DNA of 64,000 nt from Verrucomicrobiaceae bacterium (GTDB lineage Bacteria; Verrucomicrobiota; Verrucomicrobiia; Verrucomicrobiales; Verrucomicrobiaceae), in the NCBI GenBank assembly GCA_027486585.1, contig JAIXOU010000064.1, forward strand, positions 1 through 64,000, given 5' to 3'. A program made the position numbers and the translations under genes. The notes under the pieces were generated by a model. That model was not told the origin of the DNA. It did no database searches and saw nothing but the letters and a program-made list of their open reading frames with translations. Shown in pieces: positions 1 through 8,066 of this stretch (position 1 is its first letter; the number at the start of each line of letters is the position of its first letter).

Positions 1-97
1 CAAGAGCAGCCCGGTCAAAGGCTCCATCCGCAGCAAGCGCAAGCGCTGCTGCCTCGACCCCGCCTTCAGGACCGAAGCCACCCAACACATTTTCCAT
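1..97 (-). CDS. Partial unknown protein running off the left edge
   Basis: An open minus-strand frame begins at an ATG at 97 and leaves the window. It reads as an Ala/Gly-rich helical start (MENVLGGFGPEGG...). The same frame stays open upstream to a TTG near 187 (LIVLIKNHLRAKAREKTSF...), so the true start may lie there. It is divergent from the gene at 201. I do not recognise the family. The plus-strand frames here look less protein-like, but the call is weak because only about 30-60 codons are visible. Confidence 0.35.
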   Translation of the reverse strand, partial: MENVLGGFGPEGGVEAAALALAADGAFDRAAL

Positions 98-200
98 GGT
101 TTTGGTGCGTAAGCCCTGCGTTAGATCGAGGAAGGACGTTTTTTCCCTCGCCTTCGCCCTGAGATGGTTTTTAATCAGGACGATCAAACCTGCTTAACTC

Positions 201-590
201 ATGAACGATTCTGCCCCACTCCCTGACATCGGCTTTTCCAGCGCACCTTCTGTCGATCCTTTTCAGACTGCGAAAGCTAGCGCGCTAAGGGCAGCTGAGG
301 AGCTACGCCATACGGCAGCTCAAAAGGCCAGTGAACTCCGTGGCGCGGCTGAGGCGCGGGCGCAGCAAATCAAGAGTGTGGCTGAACAAAAGGCCGCCGA
401 ACTGAAGTCTGGCTTCCAGGACAAGGCGGATGATTTCAAAGTCTATGCGGACGATGCCCTGGGGCAGGCCAAAGAGCAGTATGAGAAGTTTATGGGTGAG
501 GCTGAGACCATGGCACGCGAAAAACCACGTCAGGCTCTGCTGACGGCTTTTGGCGTGGGTTTGTTCGTCGGGCTGCTTCTGCGTCGCTAG
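201..590 (+). CDS. YqjD/DUF883-like tail-anchored helical protein
   Basis: This 129-residue protein has a long Ala/Lys/Glu-rich amphipathic helix (residues about 25-105, apolipoprotein-like heptads) and one C-terminal membrane segment (ALLTAFGVGLFVGLLLRR). That is the layout of the ElaB/YqjD/DUF883 family, whose E. coli members anchor to the inner membrane by the C-terminus and bind stationary-phase ribosomes. The next two genes resemble YqjE and YqjK, so the order matches the E. coli yqjDEK operon. The family call rests on architecture and context, and the exact role here is unknown. Confidence 0.75.
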   Translation: MNDSAPLPDIGFSSAPSVDPFQTAKASALRAAEELRHTAAQKASELRGAAEARAQQIKSVAEQKAAELKSGFQDKADDFKVYADDALGQAKEQYEKFMGEAETMAREKPRQALLTAFGVGLFVGLLLRR

Positions 591-644
591 TTTCTTGTTG
601 GGTCAAGTGGTTCACCTCTCAAGCCCCTTTAATTCATCGCACTC

Positions 645-1028
645 ATGGAAACGGAAGTCTCCCGGCTCAAGGCCCTGCTCCGCGCTTTGGCACTCTATGC
701 CGAAGCACGAGGTCGGCTTCTGCAGATCGAGACTCAGGAAGCAGGTGTCAAATTCAGCAGCATTCTGGTGCTGGCGGCCGTTTTGTCAGGCTTTCTGCTT
801 TGTGGATGGCTGATGGCGGTGCCTGCGGTGATCTGGATGATTGCTCAGAGTCAGGGCTGGCCCTGGCATCTGGTGGCGCTGAGTGTGGCTGGGCTACATT
901 TGTTTTTGGCGTTTATCGCCCTTCTCATGCTGCTTTCTCGGCTGCGCCGACTGAAGGTATTTGAGGAGACCTTCAATCAATTTCAACGTGATCGCGAATG
1001 GCTGAGCGGAACTCCACCCACAAACTGA
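645..1028 (+). CDS. YqjE-like (phage holin superfamily III type) membrane protein
   Basis: This 127-residue protein has a short amphipathic N-terminus and two hydrophobic segments (about residues 42-70 and 80-108), ending in a basic then polar tail. This two-TM layout is typical of the YqjE/holin-X family (often annotated phage holin family protein), which is chromosomal and not a lysis gene. The reading frame overlaps the next gene by about 31 bases, indicating one transcript with 201-590 and 998-1423. Confidence 0.7.
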   Translation: METEVSRLKALLRALALYAEARGRLLQIETQEAGVKFSSILVLAAVLSGFLLCGWLMAVPAVIWMIAQSQGWPWHLVALSVAGLHLFLAFIALLMLLSRLRRLKVFEETFNQFQRDREWLSGTPPTN

Positions 1029-1423
1029 CGTCCAAGCAATTGGCGCTTAAAGACTTGGACGACGCTAGATCGCTCCTGGGTGTGCACGTGCACCTGGCTA
1101 GCGAGGCCTGGAACCCGAGGACGCTGGTCCAGCAGTCCATGCAAAAGCATCTCTGGGCCTGGATCTCAGCGGCTGGGATCGGCGGGCTGATCCTCTGGCG
1201 AGCGCTGCTGCCTTCACCTCACCGTAAGATTGGGCGTGACATCTCTGACGCTTCCGCTAAAAAAAGTGGGCTTATTGCGCTTTTAATGCAGCCCATGCTC
1301 GGCATGGCGCGGCAGGCGGCGTTGAAATACGGCTCTAGTTTCCTCCAAACCTACCTGCAAAACCATCTCTCCCGGCACGAGGGTCCACCCACCCCCGTGC
1401 GTGAACCTACCTCTCATGTCTGA
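998..1423 (+). CDS. YqjK-like small membrane-associated protein
   Basis: This 141-residue protein begins inside the preceding gene (ATG at 998). It has a polar, helical N-terminus, one hydrophobic segment near residues 50-68 (WAWISAAGIGGLILWRALL), and a second weakly hydrophobic helix. Position after a YqjE-like gene suggests the YqjK role, but sequence alone does not prove it. The stop overlaps the start of the downstream PilT gene by 8 bases, so translation is probably coupled. Confidence 0.6.
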   Translation: MAERNSTHKLTSKQLALKDLDDARSLLGVHVHLASEAWNPRTLVQQSMQKHLWAWISAAGIGGLILWRALLPSPHRKIGRDISDASAKKSGLIALLMQPMLGMARQAALKYGSSFLQTYLQNHLSRHEGPPTPVREPTSHV

Positions 1424-2516
1424 AGAAGCTGCCCCCCAAGATATCGTGCCCGTGCTGGGCTCCGTCGATGATTACCTGCGCTTTTGCGCTCAGTATGACG
1501 CCTCTGATTTACACCTTGCTACTGGCAGTCAGCCTGTCTGGCGCCGCTTCGGGAATCTAGGGCCCATTTGGAACAATGCGGCGGTTCTGACGCCTGATGA
1601 TACCCGCCGACTGGCCCATGCATTCCTAGATGAAGCGCAGATCAAGCGCCTGGAAGAGCGTGGTGACGTGGACTTTGCTTACTCACCCGACTTTGGCCGC
1701 TTCCGTGCGTCGGTAGTCCGCCAGCGTCTGGGCATTGACATCACTTTCCGTATCATCAGTACCCATACGCGTTCCATTGATGAGCTGAACTTACCTGAAA
1801 TGGTGCGTACGCTGATCCGCTATCAAAACGGACTCGTCCTTGTCACTGGGCCTGTGGGTTGTGGAAAGTCCACCACATTGGCAGCACTGGTGGATCAGAT
1901 TAACAAAGAGCGTGAAGATCACATCATCACGCTGGAGGAGCCGATTGAGTACGTGCTGACGCCTAAAAGTTGCCACATCAATCAGCGTGAAGTCGGTACC
2001 CATACAGCGTCCTTTGCGGCGGCTCTGCGTGGTGCTCTCCGTGAAGATCCAGACATCATCATGGTCGGTGAAATGCGTGACCTTGAAACCATCTCTCTGG
2101 CCATCACGGCGGCTGAAACGGGTCACTTAGTTTTGGGAACTCTGCACACCGGAAACTCGGCGAGAACGCTCGATCGTGTGCTGGACGTGTTCCCGCCAGA
2201 TCAGCGCGATCAGATTCGCATCATGGTTTCTGAGTCCCTGCGCGGCATCATCTCTCAGCAGCTCATCCCGAAAACGGATGGCAATGGCCGTGTGATGGCG
2301 CTGGAGCTTCTCGTGAACACGCCTGCTGTGGCAGCCTGTATTCGTGATGGCAAAACCTTCATGTTAAACGGTGTCATGCAGACCGGTAAAAATGTCGGCA
2401 TGATCACCATGGATGACTCTCTGCGCGCTCTTTATACCAAGGGCGATATCAGCCGCGAGGAATGTGAGTCCCGAGCCGAGGACAAACAGCAGATGAAACT
2501 CTTCTTCAAGAGCTAG
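1416..2516 (+). CDS. PilT-family type IV pilus ATPase, first paralogue
   Basis: This is a type II/IV secretion-type hexameric ATPase that would power pilus retraction at the cytoplasmic base of the pilus. It shows an N-terminal PAS-like PilT domain (DLHLATG), Walker A (GPVGCGKST) near residue 145, Asp box (ITLEEPIEY), Walker B (DIIMVGEMRDLET) and His box (GTLHTGNSA). The C-terminal MQTGKNVGM motif is also PilT-like. Walker A has Val-Gly-Cys where the neighbour has Thr-Gly-Ser. I prefer the ATG at 1416 to the track's GTG at 1401. A second PilT follows 61 bases downstream, so the pair is probably co-transcribed. Confidence 0.93.
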   Translation: MSEEAAPQDIVPVLGSVDDYLRFCAQYDASDLHLATGSQPVWRRFGNLGPIWNNAAVLTPDDTRRLAHAFLDEAQIKRLEERGDVDFAYSPDFGRFRASVVRQRLGIDITFRIISTHTRSIDELNLPEMVRTLIRYQNGLVLVTGPVGCGKSTTLAALVDQINKEREDHIITLEEPIEYVLTPKSCHINQREVGTHTASFAAALRGALREDPDIIMVGEMRDLETISLAITAAETGHLVLGTLHTGNSARTLDRVLDVFPPDQRDQIRIMVSESLRGIISQQLIPKTDGNGRVMALELLVNTPAVAACIRDGKTFMLNGVMQTGKNVGMITMDDSLRALYTKGDISREECESRAEDKQQMKLFFKS

Positions 2517-2577
2517 CCCATAGTGGCCCCAGCCCTGCCTTCATCCTTTCTTTTTCACCCTTTTTCCTTTTCCCTCC

Positions 2578-3684
2578 ATGCCAGTCATTGATCAATTGTT
2601 TCACACGCTCATTGAAATGGGCGGCTCCGACCTTCATCTCAGCGAAGGCCAACCTCCGAAAGTGCGCGTGCACGGCGGTATTCACCCCATCGGCCAGGAC
2701 ATCCTCACGCGTGAGACGATGGGCACGATGATGCAGGAAATCTGCACACCAAATAGCTGGCAGCGTTACCTTGAAAAAGGTGACCTCGACTTTGCTTATG
2801 AGATGGACTCTGACCACCGTTTCCGCTGCAACTACCTGAAGCAGCAGCACGGTTACGCCTGCGTTTTCCGTATCATTCCCACCAAGATTGCTAGTTTAGA
2901 GCAGCTCGGCATTCCTGCCGTGGTCAAAGAATTCGGCCATCTGCGCAGCGGACTCGTTCTGGTGACAGGGCCGACCGGTTCAGGGAAGTCCACGACTCTG
3001 GCTGCCTTGCTGGATTACATCAATACCAACTTCAGCCGTCACATCATCACGGTCGAGGAGCCGATCGAGTTCGTGCATCGCAATAAGAAAAGCATCATTA
3101 CCCAGCGTGAGGTGCCCATCCAGACACCGACCTTCGCCGATGGTCTGCGCGCAGCGCTTCGTCAGGACGCCGACATTGTTCTGGTCGGGGAAATGCGTGA
3201 CCTTGAGACGATCTCATTGGCTCTGACCGCTGCGGAAACGGGCCTGCTCGTGTTCGGTACTTTGCATACCAACAATGCGCGTAAAACCGTGGACCGTATC
3301 ATTGACGTTTTCCCAGCCGATCAACAGAGCCAGGTGCGCACCATGCTTGCGGCTTCGCTCAAAGGCGTGGTGGCTCAGTTGCTCATGAAGAAGGCGGATG
3401 GCAAAGGCCGTGCGGCGGTGAATGAGATCCTCGTGGCCACGCCGGCTGTGGCTTCAATCATCCGTGAAGGTGCTACCCAGAAGCTCTACGACGTTATCAT
3501 TGGTGGTAAGGCTCAAGGCATGCAGTTCATGGATGAAGCCATCTGGCAGAAACTCCGTGACGGTTACATCACTCCGATGGAAGCCTACATGAAGTCCATC
3601 GACAAAGCCCGCTTCAAAGCCTTCCTTCCGCCTGAGGAGCAGGCCCTGGCCAATGCGGGTGGAGGCGAAGAAAAGAAGAAGTAG
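2578..3684 (+). CDS. pilT: PilT twitching-motility ATPase, second paralogue
   Basis: This 368-residue PilT-family ATPase has DLHLSEG at the N-terminus, Walker A GPTGSGKST near residue 130, Asp box (ITVEEPIEF), Walker B (DIVLVGEMRDLET) and His box (GTLHTNNA). The retraction-associated motif AVASIIREG sits near residue 300. The tail is Gly/Glu/Lys-rich (EEKKK). It is the more canonical of the two paralogues in Walker A. No pilin or PilB gene lies nearby, so these retraction ATPases would act with pilus genes elsewhere. Confidence 0.95.
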   Translation: MPVIDQLFHTLIEMGGSDLHLSEGQPPKVRVHGGIHPIGQDILTRETMGTMMQEICTPNSWQRYLEKGDLDFAYEMDSDHRFRCNYLKQQHGYACVFRIIPTKIASLEQLGIPAVVKEFGHLRSGLVLVTGPTGSGKSTTLAALLDYINTNFSRHIITVEEPIEFVHRNKKSIITQREVPIQTPTFADGLRAALRQDADIVLVGEMRDLETISLALTAAETGLLVFGTLHTNNARKTVDRIIDVFPADQQSQVRTMLAASLKGVVAQLLMKKADGKGRAAVNEILVATPAVASIIREGATQKLYDVIIGGKAQGMQFMDEAIWQKLRDGYITPMEAYMKSIDKARFKAFLPPEEQALANAGGGEEKKK

Positions 3685-3862
3685 CGAGTGTCGAAGCAGG
3701 AATGACGAATGACGAAATACCCAATGACGAAATAATGACGAAGGTCTAATGACGAAAACGGTCAGCCGATCTGACTGGAATAGTCATGCGCAGCTTCTTT
3801 AGGTATTCGGATTTTGGGCATTATTTCGTCATTCGGACTTTGTCATTCGTCATTTTCCTCCC
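3685..3862. repeat. Intergenic cluster of AATGACGA-type repeats
   Basis: The spacer carries several near-direct copies of a short unit (AATGACGAA) on the left side. The reverse complement (TTCGTCATT, ATTCGTCATT) is repeated on the right, so the RNA can fold into a long imperfect hairpin between pilT and the membrane protein. A shorter copy (gtcattcgtcat) recurs near 6841. It is probably a dispersed REP-like intergenic repeat, or a terminator-like fold without a clear U tract. Confidence 0.6.
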
Positions 3863-5602
3863 ATGACTTCTTTCGCTGCCATCCAACTCCTAGCCACCGC
3901 GCATCGGCGGATGCTGTGGCATCGTGTGGAGGAGATGCTGGAAAAGAATCGACTGCTGGTGGCCACGATTGCTGGGTTTTTAGGGCTCTACTGTGTGGCA
4001 GCTTATGTGCTGGTTTCGCGTGGGCTCGAGTTCATCAGCAAGACGCCTTTGTTTGGCCCACTGCTGACAGAGCGGTTGGTCTATGTGCTGTTCTTTTTCT
4101 TTTTCGTGATGCTGATCATCTCGAACGCCACGATCACCGGAATGGGACTGTTTCGGCGAAAGGACATGGAGTGGCAGGTCGCTCTGCCTTTGCCTTTTCG
4201 CAGTCTCGTTGTTTGGAAGACGCTCGAAGGCATGGCCTTGGCGAGCTGGGGACTCTTGCTGCTCAGTGCGCCGATACTCCTGGCTCTGGGGCAGCTTTAT
4301 CATGGTGGGCTGAGCTTTTATCTTTTCAGCATTCCGGCGCTGCTTTGTCTCGTGACGATTGCTGCTAATTTTTCGACTTGGATGCTTCTGCTGCTTGTGC
4401 GTTATGCCCAGCGCTGGTGGTGGCGACCTTTGGCTGTGATCGCTGCGCTGATTTTGGCTTCCGGCCTCATCCGCTTATGGTCAGTCACGCCAGATGCCAT
4501 CTCTGGTACCGATTTGGTGGCTAATTTACAGGAAGTTCTGAAGCATACCGAAATCTGCATGCATCCGCTCATGCCCAGTTCATGGGTCGCTGAGGTGCTC
4601 TTTGCCGGTGGCAAGGGCCTGGATGGGCAGGCTGGTTTTTATCTACTGACTTTGTTGGCCAACGCTCTTTTTGCTCTGGTTGTCACCGTTCGGCTTGGTG
4701 CGGCCATGTTTTATCCAGCCTGGAATCGGGTCATGTCTGCCGTGCCGATGATGCAGGTGCAGGCCAGCGAAAAAGCCTGGTTCAGGCAACCGCAGGATGA
4801 GCGGAAAGGGCAGGCTTGGCGCTGGCTGCTGCGCTTAGACAGGGCTTCTCATGCAGTTCTGATCAAAGATGTGCGCACCTTTTTGCGTGAGCCGACTCAG
4901 TGGGGCCAATGTTTGCTGATCTTTGGCCTGCTGCTGATGTACACCTCTAATCTGAGGCGTTTGGGCTATGACCTGCAAAATCCCTTTTGGACACTGGTCA
5001 TCAGTCATCTCAATCTGCTGGTCTGCTGTTTGGCTCTTTCAACTCTGACAACGCGATTTGTTTTTCCTCAATTCAGCATGGAAGGACAGAGATTATGGAT
5101 ACTGGGCCTGTCTCCACTTCCTTTGGTGAAGGTGCTCAGTCTCAAAATGCGGCTGATTGCTGGTGTCCTAGCCCTGTTGACGACTTTGCTTGTGGTGATG
5201 TCGAGCTTGTCACTGGAGTTGCCCTTGTCACGTGCCGCCTTCTTTTGTGCCGCGGTGATCATGATGAGTTATGGCCTGACGGCCCTAGCTTTGGCGCTGG
5301 GCGCACTTTTACCCAACTTTCGTGAGCCCAATCCAGCACGCGTGATCTCTGGCTTTGGCGGCACTCTTTGCCTCATTGGTAGCTTCCTCTTCATCCTAGG
5401 AAGCTCAGCGGCTCTGGCTCTGCCGGATGCGGTAGCTTGGCGCGCGAATTTGCAAAAAATACCACTCCAACCCTCTGAGCTATGGCTTGGCCAAGTGGCT
5501 TCATTGGCTTTTGTCGCTCTGCTAACTCTGGTTTTTGGAGGAATTCCGTGGGTAATGGCAAAAAAGAAGACGAAAAATCTGGATTATTTAAAAGAACTGT
5601 AA
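3863..5602 (+). CDS. ABC-2-type permease-like multi-spanning membrane protein
   Basis: This 579-residue integral membrane protein has about ten to twelve hydrophobic segments arranged in two halves, separated by a polar loop around residues 295-325. A conserved-looking VLIKDVRTFLREPTQW stretch begins the second half; it resembles the start of the membrane half of large bacterial ABC-2 exporters. No ATP-binding subunit is adjacent, so its partner must be encoded elsewhere if it is a transporter. The start follows the repeat cluster. Substrate unknown. Confidence 0.65.
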   Translation: MTSFAAIQLLATAHRRMLWHRVEEMLEKNRLLVATIAGFLGLYCVAAYVLVSRGLEFISKTPLFGPLLTERLVYVLFFFFFVMLIISNATITGMGLFRRKDMEWQVALPLPFRSLVVWKTLEGMALASWGLLLLSAPILLALGQLYHGGLSFYLFSIPALLCLVTIAANFSTWMLLLLVRYAQRWWWRPLAVIAALILASGLIRLWSVTPDAISGTDLVANLQEVLKHTEICMHPLMPSSWVAEVLFAGGKGLDGQAGFYLLTLLANALFALVVTVRLGAAMFYPAWNRVMSAVPMMQVQASEKAWFRQPQDERKGQAWRWLLRLDRASHAVLIKDVRTFLREPTQWGQCLLIFGLLLMYTSNLRRLGYDLQNPFWTLVISHLNLLVCCLALSTLTTRFVFPQFSMEGQRLWILGLSPLPLVKVLSLKMRLIAGVLALLTTLLVVMSSLSLELPLSRAAFFCAAVIMMSYGLTALALALGALLPNFREPNPARVISGFGGTLCLIGSFLFILGSSAALALPDAVAWRANLQKIPLQPSELWLGQVASLAFVALLTLVFGGIPWVMAKKKTKNLDYLKEL

Positions 5603-5636
5603 TATCTCTATCGTTGAACTAATATTCACGATAGCT

Positions 5637-6344
5637 ATGGCCCGTAAAACTCCCGCAACTGTTACAACCGCCGCCACCGCAGAAGACAATGTCCTCCGCT
5701 TTGATGACGCTCCTGAATTTAATGTCGGCTATGAGGAGGAAGCTCCCATGGAAGACATGGACCAGCAAGTCCGCGAGGCCCAGCACCGCCTGGCTGCCCT
5801 TCGCGCTCAGCAGGAAGAAGTGGAGCGCCAGAAGCTGATTCTAGAAAACCTGCGCCAAAAGCAGGATCGTTTTGTTTCCGGTAAAAAAGAAATCACCGAA
5901 AAGCTGGATCGTGGCCTGCGCTCCATCTCCGATGATTTGGAGGATGCTCGTCGCCGTGTGGAAGATCTGGTGATCACTCAGCAAGATTTTCAGGAACGTC
6001 TGGATGCTCTGAAAACTTTCCTGCCTGAGCGCTGGCAGCGCAGTCAGCTTGATCATGAGCTGGACCGCGCCCTCTGCTCACTGGATGAGGCCGAGACTAG
6101 CTACGAAAAAGGCGTGCGTCGTCTCATGGCCCATCGCCCAGCCGAAGCCGCGCAATCGCAAAATCACACCCAGCCGCAGACGGCTGCTGAAGCCGAGCAG
6201 GAAGAGGTAGCTGAAGCTGGTGCCGCCCTGTTTGCCTCGACCAAAGACGATCTCATGACCTGGGTGCGTCGTGGCTTTGCCTTCAATGCCGGGCTCATTG
6301 CCACCCTGATCGTAGTGCTCATTCTCGCCCGCTTAATGTTCTGA
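5637..6344 (+). CDS. Coiled-coil protein with C-terminal membrane anchor
   Basis: This 235-residue protein has a low-complexity Ala/Thr N-terminus, an acidic patch, and a long coiled coil (about residues 40-150, e.g. VREAQHRLAALRAQQEEVERQK). A Gln/Glu-rich linker follows, then a single C-terminal membrane segment (AGLIATLIVVLILARLMF). It is likely tail-anchored with the coiled coil in the cytoplasm. It lies 34 bases after the membrane protein gene and 24 bases before another tail-anchored coiled-coil gene, suggesting an operon. No family recognised. Confidence 0.75.
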   Translation: MARKTPATVTTAATAEDNVLRFDDAPEFNVGYEEEAPMEDMDQQVREAQHRLAALRAQQEEVERQKLILENLRQKQDRFVSGKKEITEKLDRGLRSISDDLEDARRRVEDLVITQQDFQERLDALKTFLPERWQRSQLDHELDRALCSLDEAETSYEKGVRRLMAHRPAEAAQSQNHTQPQTAAEAEQEEVAEAGAALFASTKDDLMTWVRRGFAFNAGLIATLIVVLILARLMF

Positions 6345-6368
6345 AACCCCTGATCGGAAGCTCCCGCT

Positions 6369-6749
6369 ATGAACAACAAGAAAGTCCGCTCCACACGTCC
6401 ACGCTATGCTTCAGAATTGACCAAGCCTCTTGGCTCGCCCAAGCCGGCGCAGATTCGTCAGCTTCAGAAATCATCTCTTGAGCTGAAAGAAGAGATCTAT
6501 CGTCTCGAATGCACCATCGCGGCTGCACCGGCCGCCATGCGCCGCCACCGATTGGCCACCATGGACACGCTGCCAGCACCTGAGCGCGCTTTTTCTCCAA
6601 GACGCCGCCAAAATGCTCGACTCCCGCTCCAGCAGCAGCGCCTTCAGCGGAATCGCCGACTGGGTGTGCTGATTGAGCTTGTGATCGTCTTCACCACCTT
6701 GGCTGCGGCCTTAGGGTGGATGAATCAGTGGTTCCATTGGTGGAATTAA
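6369..6749 (+). CDS. Small tail-anchored basic protein
   Basis: This 126-residue protein is basic, with a short helical segment (QIRQLQKSSLELKEEIYRLE), a Pro/Arg-rich middle and one C-terminal hydrophobic segment (LIELVIVFTTLAAALGWM). The layout repeats that of the upstream coiled-coil protein in shorter form. A strong hairpin terminator follows directly, so this is the last gene of the transcript. Function unknown. Confidence 0.7.
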   Translation: MNNKKVRSTRPRYASELTKPLGSPKPAQIRQLQKSSLELKEEIYRLECTIAAAPAAMRRHRLATMDTLPAPERAFSPRRRQNARLPLQQQRLQRNRRLGVLIELVIVFTTLAAALGWMNQWFHWWN

Positions 6750-6772
6750 TTTAGCGCTCCTTTTTACATTTG

Positions 6773-6805
6773 CGGCCAAGACGAACGTCTCGTCTTGGCC
6801 GTTTT
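6773..6805 (+). terminator. Rho-independent terminator
   Basis: A perfect 12-base-pair stem (CGGCCAAGACGA / TCGTCTTGGCCG) with a 5-base loop is followed by TTTT. It closes the transcript ending with the 126-residue tail-anchored protein. Confidence 0.85.
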
Positions 6806-6898
6806 GCTATCATTCTCGTTTGTCATACAGCAGGCCACTCTTGTCATTCGTCATAGACCCGCTAAGACTCTGGGCTGCCGTGGCGTCTTAGCCATGCT

Positions 6899-8056
6899 AT
6901 GCTATCTGATCCCTACCTTCACATGACCGCCGCAACTGCCACGATCCCTATTGAACATACCGAAGAAATCAACTCGCGCATTCTAGCCGTGAGTGAAGAC
7001 CGCGTGAAGGGCTTTCATGAGAAACCATTCCAATTCATCGCTGAAGAAAGTGGACTGCCGCTGGAGACCGTGGTGGAGCGCATCCGGGCCATGTTGGCTG
7101 GTGGTGTGATCCGCCGGGTACGTCAGACCTTGCTGGCCAATAAGCTGGCGGAAGGTGCACTGGTGGCCTGGAAGGTGCCGAATGACAAGCTGGATGCGGC
7201 TTTTGAATTCATGTTCAAAGAAGACCCGTTCAGTGGACATGTCGTGCTGCGTTCCACAGACCGTGAGGTCAGTGGCAGTGATTATCGTCTCTGGACGACG
7301 CTAAAGGTGCCGCAGGATAAAAACATGTCCGAACACGCCGACGTGCTGAAACGTCTCACCGGAGCGGAAGAATATCTCCTGATGCCAGCCCATGGTATCT
7401 TTGCCCTCGGAGTCGGCCACGTGCGGCGGAAGACGATGGAGCCCGGGGACAAATACGATGAGCCAGCAAAGATGATGACCACGAACATCGCTGACCTCAA
7501 TGAAGAGGAGTGGAATGTGCTGCTGCATCTCAAAGGTGAGCTGAGTGAAGAAGAGATCGGTCCGGAGCCATGGGCTGGCCGTGCAGCCGCTGCGGGCACG
7601 AGTTTGGAGCGTTTTTGTGAAGTGGCTAAGGGGCTGGATGCTAAGGGCGTGATCGGACGTCTCTCCACCTTCTTAGAGCACGTGAAGCCTAGCCAAACCG
7701 GTGTGCGTGTGACACGATTCAACGGTCTGTTCCATTGGAAAGTCCCTGCTGGAATGCAGGAGCGTGCTGGGGGTGAAGTCGGCCGGCATCCGATCATGAC
7801 GCACGCGTATTGGCGTGAAGGCGGCCCGCGCTTTGGCAATGTGAACATCATGGGCGTGGTCCATGGCACCGACAAAGATCTGATCATGCAGCATAAGGCC
7901 GCCATTGATCGTCATCTCGAAAGTGTCGGCATTCCTGTGGAATACACCAATGTCTTCTGGGGTGGCCGCAGTGAGATCAAGCCAAGTGAGATTAGCCCGA
8001 TTATCTTCAAAGAATGGCATGCCAAGTGGGCAAACGTGGCTGGGCCGGTGATCTAA
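6899..8056 (+). CDS. Tandem AhbA/AhbB-like (siroheme decarboxylase-type) Lrp/AsnC-fold protein
   Basis: This 385-residue protein is made of two halves. The first opens with a winged-helix-like segment, including HEKPFQFIAEESGLP and GGVIRRVRQTLLANK. That pattern is typical of AhbA/AhbB siroheme decarboxylases, which resemble Lrp regulators but convert siroheme to didecarboxysiroheme. The second half (from about residue 195) repeats the layout with its own helical N-part and a beta-rich domain (HPIMTHAYWREGGPRFGNVNIMG). The siroheme-forming cobA-hemD gene lies 6 kb downstream, which fits a tetrapyrrole role. An Lrp-type regulator remains possible. The start could be 6899 or the ATG near 6923 (MTAATAT). 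Confidence 0.7.
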   Translation: MLSDPYLHMTAATATIPIEHTEEINSRILAVSEDRVKGFHEKPFQFIAEESGLPLETVVERIRAMLAGGVIRRVRQTLLANKLAEGALVAWKVPNDKLDAAFEFMFKEDPFSGHVVLRSTDREVSGSDYRLWTTLKVPQDKNMSEHADVLKRLTGAEEYLLMPAHGIFALGVGHVRRKTMEPGDKYDEPAKMMTTNIADLNEEEWNVLLHLKGELSEEEIGPEPWAGRAAAAGTSLERFCEVAKGLDAKGVIGRLSTFLEHVKPSQTGVRVTRFNGLFHWKVPAGMQERAGGEVGRHPIMTHAYWREGGPRFGNVNIMGVVHGTDKDLIMQHKAAIDRHLESVGIPVEYTNVFWGGRSEIKPSEISPIIFKEWHAKWANVAGPVI

Positions 8057-8066
8057 GGATCTAGGC

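Noticed and set aside
3814-4368. 184-codon plus frame inside the ABC-2-like gene
   Set aside because: It lies in another frame over a well-supported membrane protein and has shadow-type composition.
7282-7905. 207-codon minus frame opposite the AhbAB-like gene
   Set aside because: Antisense shadow of a strong gene. It is Pro/Ser/Arg-rich with no motif.
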